Shown here: positions 1 through 7,353 of the stretch, piece by piece
How the letters are laid out: each line of letters starts with the position of its first letter
How positions within the stretch are numbered: the stretch's first letter is position 1
Assembly (NCBI GenBank): GCA_036398215.1
Contig: DASWHK010000075.1
Location: 1 to 11,598 of the forward strand
Source of the DNA: DASWHK01 sp036398215
GTDB lineage: Bacteria > Acidobacteriota > UBA890
Reading direction: 5' to 3'
Length of the DNA: 11,598 nt
The notes under the pieces: model-generated
Seen by the model: only the letters and a program-made list of their open reading frames with translations
What the model was told of the DNA's origin: nothing
The model's database searches: none
Program-made: the position numbers and the translations under genes

Positions 1-1
1 G

Positions 2-301
2 GTGATCCTCAACAAGGGCGTCCAATGGACGGTTCGCGCCACCGGCAGCGTCGGCTTCGTCTGGGCCGCGGAGGTCGGCAACGACAACGCCGTCGAGCTC
101 GAGACCGTGGTCGTTCTGCGCCTGCTCGACGCGGCGGGCGCAGTGCTGCACGAAGCCCGCCAACCCATTACCGTTCCCGCGGGCGACGTGTTCTCCTTCA
201 CGACCGAAGGTGAAGTTCCCGAGGCGCAGGCCGGGCGCGCTGATCGCTGGGCCTTCGAGATCGAGCAACCGACGGGGTCGCGAAGGGATCGACGACCGTG
301 A
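2..301 (+). CDS. C-terminal part of a beta-rich protein, 5' end cut off
   Basis: The frame is open from the window edge to the TGA at 299-301, giving 99 residues. Base 2 happens to be a GTG, but no upstream sequence is available, so the gene probably begins outside the window. The visible part alternates short hydrophobic and polar stretches (WTVRATGSVGFVWAAEVGND, then VVVLRLLDAAGAVLHEA and ITVPAGDVFSFTTEGEV). This is the pattern of an immunoglobulin-like or FxLYD-like beta-sandwich of the 'added domain' kind often found in exported bacterial proteins. The last ten residues (PTGSRRDRRP) are basic and do not look like the rest, so a late frameshift or a disordered tail is possible. I do not recognise the family and assign no function. 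The next gene on the same strand starts 123 bases downstream. Confidence 0.5.
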   Translation: MILNKGVQWTVRATGSVGFVWAAEVGNDNAVELETVVVLRLLDAAGAVLHEARQPITVPAGDVFSFTTEGEVPEAQAGRADRWAFEIEQPTGSRRDRRP

Positions 302-424
302 TCCCGCCCAGGGGCTGGTCGGCCTGCGGGTCCTCGGTCAAGAGGCAAGCGACGCCAGCAATCGGACGTGCCAGAATGGACGAAGGCTGATCGCAATCCT
401 CGCCATCTTCCCGGAGATCTTCAC

Positions 425-655
425 GTGCCCAAATCGATCCTCAACAAGACCGCCGATGCTCTCAAGGTGCCGCTGCCGCACGGCAAGGCCCTCCACCTCG
501 GGCCGCACCAGACGGGCCAGATATCGCATCACGACCTCGATCACCCACCGCTCAAGGAGCTGATCGACGCCGGGACCATCGAGGTCACCGACGCGGCCGC
601 GAACGAGGCGCTGCCACAGCACGGGCGCCGCGGCGAGATGCCGTTCGAGCCGTGA
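425..655 (+). CDS. Small conserved-looking hypothetical protein (76 aa)
   Basis: The frame is open from further upstream, but I chose the GTG at 425. GGAG lies at 413-416, eight bases before it, and the peptide becomes protein-like from here (VPKSILNKTADALKVPLPHG). A start at 368 would add 19 residues of unlikely composition. The 76-residue product is soluble, with no signal peptide or membrane segment, and is rich in His, Pro and Leu. It contains a block reading ALHLGPHQTGQIS, then PPLKELIDAGTIEVTD. The second block looks like a short helix followed by a strand. I have a vague impression of similar small proteins with a 'P-x-GK-x-LHLGP-x-x-x-GQI' signature but cannot name a family. It could be structural or an adaptor protein. 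It converges on the gene ending at 837. Confidence 0.55.
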   Translation: MPKSILNKTADALKVPLPHGKALHLGPHQTGQISHHDLDHPPLKELIDAGTIEVTDAAANEALPQHGRRGEMPFEP

Positions 656-722
656 GCTGAACGGCTTCGGGGCAGGGCCGTCCGAGTACAGCAGCGCAGC
701 TTCACCGCGACTCGGGGTCTTC

Positions 723-736
723 GCCAGGCGCCTGGC
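723..736. repeat. 14-bp perfect palindrome between convergent genes
   Basis: GCCAGGCGCCTGGC is self-complementary with no loop. It sits midway in the 181-base gap between two convergent genes (ends at 655 and 837). It could take part in a bidirectional terminator, but there is no flanking T-run and no spacer loop, so it may be a chance GC-rich palindrome. I see no gene in the rest of this gap. Confidence 0.3.
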
Positions 737-836
737 CGCTCGATCGCTCCCCGGGCTCGTCGGCGGCAGGAGGTCTCTCGCACCACGTGCAGGCCGCCGA
801 TTCTACGCCGGAAGATCGCGCGTTGCTCTGGCCGAT

Positions 837-1031
837 CTACTCGTCGCTCGGGTCCTCCCGGGGATCGCCGCCGGGCGCCTCGCCGCCGGCCCCCTCCGCA
901 AGATCGCCGGGCGCCACCCGCGTCCATCGCATGCCCCCGCAGACCGGGCACAGCCACGGCTCCTGGGTGGCGTCGCGCCACTCCTCGTACGCGCATTGGT
1001 CGCAACCGAACAGGACCATGCCGGCCATCAT
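837..1031 (-). CDS. Small rubredoxin-like / zinc-ribbon protein
   Basis: A 64-residue protein (MMAGMVLFGCDQCAYEEWRD...). Four cysteines form two knuckles, C10-x2-C13 and C28-P-x-C31-G, separated by 14 residues. The second is followed by a tryptophan (CGGMRW). A CxxC-x-Y ... CPxCG arrangement is typical of rubredoxin-like iron sites. The short spacing resembles the rubredoxin-like domain at the end of rubrerythrins rather than free rubredoxin, where the knuckles lie about 29 residues apart. A zinc ribbon is the alternative. The C-terminal 25 residues are a Gly/Pro/Asp/Glu-rich, probably disordered tail. No strong ribosome site is visible; ATG at 1029-1031 or 1026-1028 could be used. It lies 65 bases downstream of the FAD dehydrogenase on the same strand, so the two are probably cotranscribed. 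An electron-carrier role with that enzyme is inference only. Confidence 0.72.
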   Translation of the reverse strand: MMAGMVLFGCDQCAYEEWRDATQEPWLCPVCGGMRWTRVAPGDLAEGAGGEAPGGDPREDPSDE

Positions 1032-1096
1032 GACACGAGACTGGTGGGTGGACGGGGGCGGCGCTCTCGACGAGCGGAAGCCGCCGGCGTCGGCGG

Positions 1097-2485
1097 CTAC
1101 GGCAGCACCTTTCCCGGGTTCAGGATGTTGCCCGGATCGAGCGCCCGCTTGATCGCCCACATCGTCATCACGGCGTCGCCGTGCTCGGCCTCCATGAAGC
1201 CGATCTTGCCGTAACCGATGCCGTGCTCGCCGGTGCATGTGCCGCCGATCGCCAGGGCGCGCTCGACGAGCCTGTGGTTGAGCGCCTTGCCGCGGGCGAT
1301 CTCGTCGGGGTCGCCGGGATCGACGAGGATCAGCAGGTGGAAGTTGCCGTCGCCGACGTGGCCGACGATGGTGACGGTCAGGCCCGAGGCTTCGACGTCG
1401 GCCTTCGCCGCCAGGATGCTGTCGGCGAGCTTCGAGATCGGCACGCACACGTCGGTTGTGATCGCCTTCTTGCCGGGCGCCAGCTCGAGGCCGGCGAAAT
1501 AGGCGTCGTGGCGGGCCTTCCACAGGCGGCTGCGCTCCTCGGGCAGCCTCGACCAGGCGAAGTTCGCGCCGCCGTGCTCGTCGGAGATCTCCCGCACCGC
1601 CCGCGCCTGCTCCTCGACGCTGGCGGCGCTGCCATGGAACTCGAAGAACAGCGTCGGCCGCTCCTGGTAGCCGCTCAGGCCCGAGTAGGCGATCGACGCC
1701 CGCATCTGGTTCTCGTCGAGCAGCTCGACGCGGGCCAGCGGGATGCCGACCTGAATGGCCGCGATCGCGGTGTCGACGGCGGCGTGCAGGTCCGGGTACT
1801 GGCAGACCGCGGCGGAGATGGCCTCCGGGATCCCCTGCAGGCGGAGCTGCAGCTCGGTGATGATCCCCAGCGTTCCCTCGGAGCCGACGAACAGGCGCGT
1901 GAGGTCATAGCCCGACGACGACTTGCGCGCCCGCCCGCCGGTGCGGATCACGCCGCCGCCGGCGAGCACGACGGTGAGCCCGAGGACGTTCTCCTTCATC
2001 GCCCCGTAACGGACGGTCGTCGTACCCGAGGCGCCGGTGGCGGCCATGCCGCCGAGGGTGGCGTCGGCGCCGGGATCGACGGGGAAGAACAGCCCCTCGC
2101 GGCCGAGCTTCTTCTCGAGCTGCAGCCGGGTGACCCCCGCCTCGACGCGACAGTCGAGGTCGCCGACGCTGACCGCCAGGACGCGGTTCATCCGCGACAG
2201 GTCGATGCAGACGCCGCCCTCCAGCGCCAGCACGTGACCCTCGACCGAGGTGCCGGCGCCCCACGGTACGATCGGCACGCCGCCGGCGGCGCAGGTGGAA
2301 ACGATGCGCGCCACCTCTGCGGTCGATGCCGGCGTGCAAACCAGCTCCGGCGGCGTGCTCTCGAACCAGTCCTCGCCGCGGCCATGGTGGTCGCGGACGG
2401 CGGGCGCGTCGGTGACGCGGTCACCGAGAAACGCCGCGAGCTGCGGGAGAATCGCTGCGGCCGAACCCTGTCGCGGCGCGGGCAT
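1097..2485 (-). CDS. FAD-linked D-lactate / D-2-hydroxyacid dehydrogenase (LDHD/GlcD family)
   Basis: The enzyme oxidises a D-2-hydroxyacid, probably D-lactate, to the keto acid and passes electrons from FAD to a cytochrome, quinone or other carrier. The 462-residue product has both family domains. The FAD-binding (PCMH-type) domain covers about 45-220, with the pyrophosphate loop PWGAGTS at 74-80, VDPGADATLGGM at 136-147 and GSEGTLGII at 201-209. The FAD-oxidase C domain covers about 225-462, with GHVGDGNFH at 375-383 and GTCTGEHGIG at 415-424. H376, H383 and E420 match the metal/substrate ligands of this family. It ends in ALDPGNILNPGKVLP, the classic LDHD terminus. The ATG at 2485 gives the usual N terminus; a GTG at 2572 would add 29 atypical residues. 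No glcE or glcF lies nearby, which favours the single-subunit LDHD type over glycolate oxidase. The exact substrate is not shown by the sequence. Confidence 0.93.
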   Translation of the reverse strand: MPAPRQGSAAAILPQLAAFLGDRVTDAPAVRDHHGRGEDWFESTPPELVCTPASTAEVARIVSTCAAGGVPIVPWGAGTSVEGHVLALEGGVCIDLSRMNRVLAVSVGDLDCRVEAGVTRLQLEKKLGREGLFFPVDPGADATLGGMAATGASGTTTVRYGAMKENVLGLTVVLAGGGVIRTGGRARKSSSGYDLTRLFVGSEGTLGIITELQLRLQGIPEAISAAVCQYPDLHAAVDTAIAAIQVGIPLARVELLDENQMRASIAYSGLSGYQERPTLFFEFHGSAASVEEQARAVREISDEHGGANFAWSRLPEERSRLWKARHDAYFAGLELAPGKKAITTDVCVPISKLADSILAAKADVEASGLTVTIVGHVGDGNFHLLILVDPGDPDEIARGKALNHRLVERALAIGGTCTGEHGIGYGKIGFMEAEHGDAVMTMWAIKRALDPGNILNPGKVLP

Positions 2486-2732
2486 GGCCCAGGTGTGCCA
2501 CGCCGGGCCCGCCTTGGCAACGCCCGCGGCGCCACGGCGGTTCGCGATGCTGCGTCCTCGAGCCGCGGCCACTTGTGATTCGGTCGCGGGGACACCATCT
2601 TAGGGACGGGCGAGGTAGCCTCGTCGCCGCCTTGTGGCCTCCTCGCGCTCCGGGCGCGAAGTCCCTCCGGCGACCGGGGGGTGCCCGCCCCTGAGATTGC
2701 ATCGATTGCAACGCCCAAAGAGAGGACCGACC
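2486..2732. other. Divergent intergenic region
   Basis: These 247 bases separate the dehydrogenase (-) from the amidohydrolase fusion (+), so promoters for both are expected here. On the minus strand a TAAGAT (about 2595-2600) could be a weak -10, but no good -35 is visible. A short inverted repeat, CGAGG-TAG-CCTCG, lies at 2611-2623. Nearer the plus gene, GATTGCA occurs twice, at 2695-2701 and 2704-2710. Together the copies make TTGCA-TCGAT-TGCAA, listed separately. I see no small gene or RNA. Confidence 0.5.
2697..2711. promoter_or_regulatory. Candidate operator upstream of the amidohydrolase gene
   Basis: TTGCA-TCGAT-TGCAA is an inverted repeat with 5-bp arms. It is also a tandem GATTGCA repeat with 9-base periodicity. 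It is AT-rich against its surroundings and ends 21 bases before the ATG at 2733, just before the ribosome site. The internal TGCATCGATT (2698-2707) recurs on the other strand in the padR promoter region at 7391-7400. This suggests a site for the same regulator, but binding is not shown. Confidence 0.35.
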
Positions 2733-5700
2733 ATGCGAACGCTCGTTTCCGCCGCAATCGCGGCATTTCTGATGCTGGCGCCGGCCGCGGCGCAAGAGGA
2801 GCTCGGTGCCCGTGAGGGCTCGACGCGCCTCGATCACCAGCAAGAGGGACAAACAGGCTCCGAGGACCGCGGCGGCCTCAGCCTCGAGCCCGAGCGCACG
2901 ATTATCTTCACCACCACCGAGGGGACCTACATGAACCTCGACGTGTCGCCCGACGGCGGCACGATCGTCTTCGACCTGCTGGGCGACATCTACACGATCC
3001 CGGTCACCGGTGGGGCGGCGATCCGCGTGACCAGCGGCATGGGGTACGACGCGCAGCCGACTTTCTCGCCCGACGGGACGCGGATCGCCTACATCTCCGA
3101 TAGCAGCGGCAGCGACAACATCTGGGTGGTCGACGCGGCGGGGGGCGAGCCGCGCCAGATCACGCGCGAGCGCAGCGAGGTGGTCAGCACGCCGGAGTGG
3201 GACCCCGACGGCGACTACCTGCTGGCCCGGCGCGACGGCCGCCTGTGGCTGTATCACAAGGACGGCGGCTCGGGCCTGGCGCTGACCTCGTCGGAGCTGG
3301 CCAGGGGGCTCGCCGGGCCGGTGTTCTCGCCCGACGGCCGCCACGTCTACTTCTCCTCCCGGGCCGGCGGCGGCGGGGGCGGCGGCGGCCTGGGCTTCGC
3401 GGCCTGGCAGGTGCGGCGGCTCGATCGGATCACCGGCGACATCGCCACGATCACCGCCTCGCCCAACGGCGCCTTCCGCCCGGCGATCTCGCCGGACGGC
3501 GAGTGGCTGGTGTACGGGGCGCGGCTCGACGCCCAGACCGGCCTGCGCATCCGCCACCTGCCGTCGGATCGCGAGGAATGGCTGATCTACCCGATCGACC
3601 GCGACAACGCCGAGCGCTCCGGCAACCTCGACCTGATGCCGGCGTTCGACTTCACCCCCGACGGCACGGCGATCGTCATCGCCACCGGCGGCACCTTTCA
3701 TCGCATCGACGTCGAGAGCAAGCAGGACACCGCGCTGTCGTTCTCGGCCGACGTCGAGCTGCAGCTCGGCCCCTTCGTGTTCTTCGAGGAACGGCTCACC
3801 GAGGAGCCGGTGACGGTGCGCAACCTGCGCTACGTCAACCGCAGCCCCGACGGCTCGCGCGTCGTGTTCTCGGCGCTCAGCCAGATCTGGGCGATGGAGC
3901 CGCCGGACGGCGAGCCGTTCCCGCTGGTGCGCCAGGACTTCGGCCAGTTCCAGCCGGTGCTGTCGCCCGACGGCTCGGCGCTGGTGTACGTGAGCTGGGA
4001 CGACGCGGGCGGCGGCCACGTCTGGCGGCTGCCGCTGGAGGGGAGCGGCGCCGGCGAGCCGCGGCGGCTCACCGAGTACCCGGGCTTCTACCTGCACCCC
4101 ACCTGGTCGCCCGACGGCACCAAGATCGCCTTCATGAAGGAGGACGCGGCGGCGTTCCGCAACATCTGGTCGCGCAACACGGGGCTGATCGTGTGGATGG
4201 ACGCCGGCGGCGGCCCGCTGAATGCCGTCGGCTCGGCGCCTTCGGACAACCGCCTGACGTTCAACGCCGACGGCACCCGCATCCGCTATGTCGCCGATGT
4301 CTCCGGCGGCCAGCAGGCCGAGGCGGAGTACGTCTCGGTGCGTCTCGACGGCACCGACCGGCGCACGGTGGCGAGGATCCAGGCCGAGACCTACGAGGTG
4401 GCGCCCTCGCCGGACGGCCGCTGGATCGCCTTCTCGGTGCGCGAGGACATCTTCGTGGCGGCGCTGCCGCTGTCGGCGGAGCCGCCGACGATCGGCGAGT
4501 CGCGCGGCCCCGGCCCGGTCAAGCGCATCACCCGCGAGGGCGGCATCGACCTGCACTGGGAGAACGGCTCCGAGACGCTGGCGTGGACGTTCGCCGACAC
4601 CTTCTATCGGATCGACGTCGCCGCGGCGATGGCGCCGCGGCCCGACGCGCCCGAGGAGCCCGGCGACGCGGGCGAGCCGGGCGGCGCGGCCGCGGCCGGC
4701 GACCCTCCGGGCGGCCCTCCCGGCGGCCCCCCCGGCGATCCGGATCCGACCGGCGGTGACCCGCAAGAGGAGCAGCAAGCCGAGCAAGAGCCGGAGGAGG
4801 CCAGCCTGCAGCCCGACGAGCTGCGGATCGCCATGAGCCGGCCGCGCTACGCGCCGCGCGGCACCGTGGCGCTGGTCGGCGCCAACGTCATCTCGATGGC
4901 GCAGCCCGCGTTGGACAGCCCGGAGCAGGCCATCCTGCGCGACGCCACCGTGATCGTCACCAACAATCGCATCACCCGGGTCGGCCCCTCCGACGAGGTG
5001 GACATTCCCACCGGCGCCGACGTCATCGACGTCTCCGGCAAGTTCATCATGCCGGGGATGGTCGACCTGCACGCCCACCTGCGCCCGCCCCGTGAGGTGT
5101 TCGTCGAGACGAGCTGGTCGTACCTCGCCAACCTCGCCTACGGGGTCACCACGACGCGCGACGTCTCCACCAGCAACGACTCGTTCGCCTACGGCGAGCT
5201 GGTCGAGACCGGCGGCGCGCTGGGGCCGCGGATCTTCTCCACCGGCCGCGCCATGACCATCGGCAACGCGCGCATCGAGGACTACGAGGACGCGCTCGCC
5301 ATGGTGCGCCACTACAAGCGGCTGGGCACCAACGTCATCAAGCAGTACATGCAGCCGCACCGCCGCCAGCGCCAGTGGGTCATCCGCGCGGCGCAGGCGG
5401 AGGGCATGAACGTCACCAACGAGGGCGGCGGCGACCTGCGCCTCGACCTGACGATGGTGATCGACGGCTACACCGGCTTCGAGCATTCCCTGCCGATCGC
5501 CGACATCTACGACGACGTGGTGCAGCTGATCGCCCGCTCGCGCACCTGGTACACGCCGACGCTGGTGGTCTCCTACGGCGGCCCGACGGCGGAGTGGTAC
5601 TTCTACCAGACCACCGAGGTGCACGACGACGACAAGCTCGCCCGCTTCACCCCCCACGACGACCTCGACCGCCGCACCCGCCGCGGCCAGATGAACGCGC

Positions 5701-6131
5701 TCGACGAGTACCACTTCATCGCCGTCGCCAGGGGCTCGGCCGCCGTGCTGCAAGCTGGCGGCAACGTCGGCCTCGGCGCCCACGGCGAGCAGCAGGGCAT
5801 CTGCGCCCACTGGGAGCTGTGGGCCCAGCAGATGGGCGGCCTCTCCAATTACGACGCCCTGCGGGTGGCCACCGTGATGGGCGCCGACGGCCTCGGCTTC
5901 CTCGCCGACCTCGGCACCATCGAGCCCGGCAAGCTCGCCGACCTCATCGTCCTGAACGCCAACCCGCTGGACGACATCCGCAACACCAACACCATCGCCA
6001 TGGTGATGAAGAACGGCGACCTGTTCGAGGGCGACACCCTGCGGATGCTGTGGCCCGAGGAGCGGCCGGCGCCGGAGATGGGCTTCCAGTGGGAGGATCC
6101 GGCGGGATTGGGCGGCGAAAGGAAGCGCTAG
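2733..6131 (+). CDS. Exported PD40 (TolB-like) beta-propeller fused to an amidohydrolase
   Basis: This large secreted or periplasmic protein (1132 aa) probably hydrolyses a peptide-like or cyclic amide substrate. Relatives are often annotated as imidazolonepropionase- or prolidase-like; the true substrate is unknown. ATG 2733 is preceded by AGAGAGGA at good spacing. It starts a signal peptide (MRTLVSAAIAAFLMLAPAAA, cleavage likely before Q21). Residues about 65-630 carry around eleven PD40 motifs of the form x-S-P-D-G-x-x-I (near residues 70, 112 and 559, for example), forming a TolB/DPP-like propeller. A Gly-run loop sits near 211-219 and a Pro/Gly/Glu-rich linker at about 635-696. The amidohydrolase spans about 708-1130: metal motif DLHAH (H780, H782), K870 in VIKQYMQP, H918 in FEHSLP, and the closing IEPGKLADLIVLNANPLDDI. 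The usual strand-5 His and strand-8 Asp are replaced (N896-E897; GAHG with H1017). I recall this as a trait of this PD40-fusion subfamily. Confidence 0.9.
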   Translation: MRTLVSAAIAAFLMLAPAAAQEELGAREGSTRLDHQQEGQTGSEDRGGLSLEPERTIIFTTTEGTYMNLDVSPDGGTIVFDLLGDIYTIPVTGGAAIRVTSGMGYDAQPTFSPDGTRIAYISDSSGSDNIWVVDAAGGEPRQITRERSEVVSTPEWDPDGDYLLARRDGRLWLYHKDGGSGLALTSSELARGLAGPVFSPDGRHVYFSSRAGGGGGGGGLGFAAWQVRRLDRITGDIATITASPNGAFRPAISPDGEWLVYGARLDAQTGLRIRHLPSDREEWLIYPIDRDNAERSGNLDLMPAFDFTPDGTAIVIATGGTFHRIDVESKQDTALSFSADVELQLGPFVFFEERLTEEPVTVRNLRYVNRSPDGSRVVFSALSQIWAMEPPDGEPFPLVRQDFGQFQPVLSPDGSALVYVSWDDAGGGHVWRLPLEGSGAGEPRRLTEYPGFYLHPTWSPDGTKIAFMKEDAAAFRNIWSRNTGLIVWMDAGGGPLNAVGSAPSDNRLTFNADGTRIRYVADVSGGQQAEAEYVSVRLDGTDRRTVARIQAETYEVAPSPDGRWIAFSVREDIFVAALPLSAEPPTIGESRGPGPVKRITREGGIDLHWENGSETLAWTFADTFYRIDVAAAMAPRPDAPEEPGDAGEPGGAAAAGDPPGGPPGGPPGDPDPTGGDPQEEQQAEQEPEEASLQPDELRIAMSRPRYAPRGTVALVGANVISMAQPALDSPEQAILRDATVIVTNNRITRVGPSDEVDIPTGADVIDVSGKFIMPGMVDLHAHLRPPREVFVETSWSYLANLAYGVTTTRDVSTSNDSFAYGELVETGGALGPRIFSTGRAMTIGNARIEDYEDALAMVRHYKRLGTNVIKQYMQPHRRQRQWVIRAAQAEGMNVTNEGGGDLRLDLTMVIDGYTGFEHSLPIADIYDDVVQLIARSRTWYTPTLVVSYGGPTAEWYFYQTTEVHDDDKLARFTPHDDLDRRTRRGQMNALDEYHFIAVARGSAAVLQAGGNVGLGAHGEQQGICAHWELWAQQMGGLSNYDALRVATVMGADGLGFLADLGTIEPGKLADLIVLNANPLDDIRNTNTIAMVMKNGDLFEGDTLRMLWPEERPAPEMGFQWEDPAGLGGERKR
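4636..4821 (+). repeat. Pro/Gly/acidic interdomain linker with short tandem repeats
   Basis: This segment encodes about 62 residues joining the propeller to the amidohydrolase. It begins with PRPDAPEEPGDAGEPGG, passes through repeated PPGG units (about 4705-4735) and ends in an acidic Gln/Glu stretch (QEEQQAEQEPEE). It is low complexity and probably disordered and extended. The repeated GGC/CCC triplets make its length likely to vary among relatives. Confidence 0.7.
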
Positions 6132-6333
6132 ATCTGGCGGACAGCACCCGCCGCTTGCGGGCACCCCGACAGGGCACGGGTTGCCGGAAGGGCTCTTCTG
6201 GAGCTCATCGGCGTCGAGCTGCGCCGGATCGGGCTGACATCGGATTGACCCGCCCATTCCGCGCCGAGGCCGTGACTCTGATCGGGCAAGCAGGGTACAT
6301 GGCAGGCCAGGACGGCGGCCGCGAGGAGCCTCC
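6132..6333. other. Convergent intergenic region with weak hairpin
   Basis: The 202 bases lie between the stops of the amidohydrolase (+) and the membrane protein (-). A hairpin with a 5-bp stem, CCCGC (6147-6151) and GCGGG (6157-6161) with a CGCTT loop, begins 16 bases after the TAG at 6129-6131. It could end transcription of the plus gene but has no T-run. No gene is apparent. Confidence 0.35.
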
Positions 6334-7017
6334 CTACTCCTTGGGGTGGTCGCGCTTCTCGAGGAGCTCCTCCAGGTGCTGCCGCTCGATCTTGATGGCG
6401 AGGGGGATGTAGCTGATACCGAAGATCAACACGAAGAAGGCCACGACCCAGAGGTGGCGTTCGACCGGACTGCGCCCCGAGATGATGAAGCACGTCCAGA
6501 GCAGGAACTCGGAGGTGCCGCCCAGCACGACCGCGGCGCGGCGGCGGCCTTGGCGGAAGATCCGCGGGACGGCAACAGTGCGGATCAACCCGCTCAGCAC
6601 CACGACGCCGAGCAGGGCCAAGCGGACGGCCTTGGCGGTGGCGTGTGGGTGGGCGTCGAGGTAGAGGATCTGCGCGATGAGGGAAAGGGCCACGAGGCAG
6701 TAGACCGGGGCACTGCGCAGCGGCGTTTCGACGAGATGGCCCAGAGTGCTTGCCTGCAGGCGGGTCAGGTAGGTGCGCCGGAAGGCGAGCTGGGCGCGCC
6801 AAGCGCTTCCCAGGTCCTCGACGGCCCGACGGGCGGCCTCTTCCTCGCTGAGGCAGCGCCGCATGCCGGCCTCGATGGCGTCTTCGAAGTGGGCGGTGAT
6901 CTCTTCGAGCACGCGGGCGCGGGAGTCCTCGGACAGACCCTTGGTGGCGACGTCGGTCCAGGGCTTGAGGTGCTTGAACTGTGCGTGCCAGTGGATACAC
7001 GAGTAGGAGTCGCTCAT
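6334..7017 (-). CDS. Four-helix membrane protein with permease-prefix-like N terminus
   Basis: A 227-residue protein. Residues about 25-80 (LSEDSRARVLEEITAHFEDA, then GMRRCLSEEEAARRAVEDLG) match the helical 'permease prefix' pattern. That pattern is found before FtsX-like ABC permeases in acidobacteria and in PadR-linked membrane proteins. The rest has four hydrophobic segments, at about 103-120, 129-150, 161-180 and 189-209. It ends in a charged helix (ERQHLEELLEKRDHPKE). There is no FtsX/MacB permease domain and no ATPase gene alongside, so it is a stand-alone prefix-plus-TM protein. The start is ATG 7015-7017, which overlaps the padR stop as ATGA. It has no strong ribosome site of its own, so translation is probably coupled to padR. 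The function is unknown; by analogy with PadR-partner proteins it may act in envelope stress or efflux. Confidence 0.8.
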   Translation of the reverse strand: MSDSYSCIHWHAQFKHLKPWTDVATKGLSEDSRARVLEEITAHFEDAIEAGMRRCLSEEEAARRAVEDLGSAWRAQLAFRRTYLTRLQASTLGHLVETPLRSAPVYCLVALSLIAQILYLDAHPHATAKAVRLALLGVVVLSGLIRTVAVPRIFRQGRRRAAVVLGGTSEFLLWTCFIISGRSPVERHLWVVAFFVLIFGISYIPLAIKIERQHLEELLEKRDHPKE

Positions 7018-7325
7018 GCCGGCGCCAGGATCTCGGTGATGGCGGTGGACAGGCGACGCCACTCGGTGCGCTGGGCGGCGAGGGCTTCCTTGCCCCTGTC
7101 GGTCAGGCGGTAGTAGCGGCGGTGGCGGCCGTCGGCAGTGCGGTCGAAGGACTGGATGAGCCCCTTCTTCTCCTGCGCGTGCAGCGCGGGGTAGAGACTG
7201 CCCTCCTTGAAGTCGAGCACGCCCCGGGAACGCCGCGTGATCTCCTGGGCGATGGCGTAGCCGTACTTATCGCCCTCGCTGAGCACCTGCAGGATGAGGA
7301 CGGGTAGCGTGCCTTTGAGGTTCAT
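7014..7325 (-). CDS. PadR-family transcriptional regulator
   Basis: A short (103 aa) PadR regulator consisting only of the winged-helix domain. N terminus MNLKGTLPVLILQVLSEGDK, helix GYAIAQEITRRS at 22-33, recognition region EGSLYPALHAQEKKGLI at 41-57, wing DGRHRRYYRLTDRGKEAL at 65-82, and a C-terminal dimerisation helix. Such PadR proteins usually repress their own operon and release DNA on binding a hydrophobic ligand or under envelope stress. ATG 7323-7325 is preceded on the minus strand by GAGGGGAC at good spacing. The gene is first in a two-gene unit with the membrane protein, overlapping it by 4 bases (ATGA). The upstream region at 7354-7406 carries a TTGACA box overlapped by palindromes, consistent with autoregulation. 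The family call is secure; ligand and targets are not visible. Confidence 0.94.
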   Translation of the reverse strand: MNLKGTLPVLILQVLSEGDKYGYAIAQEITRRSRGVLDFKEGSLYPALHAQEKKGLIQSFDRTADGRHRRYYRLTDRGKEALAAQRTEWRRLSTAITEILAPA

Positions 7326-7353
7326 AATGTGTCCCCTCGAACACCGTCATCGG

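Noticed and set aside
1181..2578. Antisense open frame of 465 codons on the plus strand opposite the dehydrogenase
   Set aside because: It has the same GC-driven shadow pattern. The minus strand carries the unmistakable FAD-oxidase motifs.
3362..3396. GGC-rich run encoding consecutive glycines as a possible frameshift or regulatory repeat
   Set aside because: The reading frame continues intact with PD40 motifs on both sides. It is best read as a flexible loop in the propeller.
2421..6257. Antisense open frame of 1278 codons on the minus strand across the whole amidohydrolase gene
   Set aside because: It is a by-product of high GC third positions in the plus-strand gene. Its peptide is a low-complexity run of Val, Ala, Gly, His, Asp and Arg with no recognisable domain, while the plus strand encodes clear PD40 and amidohydrolase motifs.
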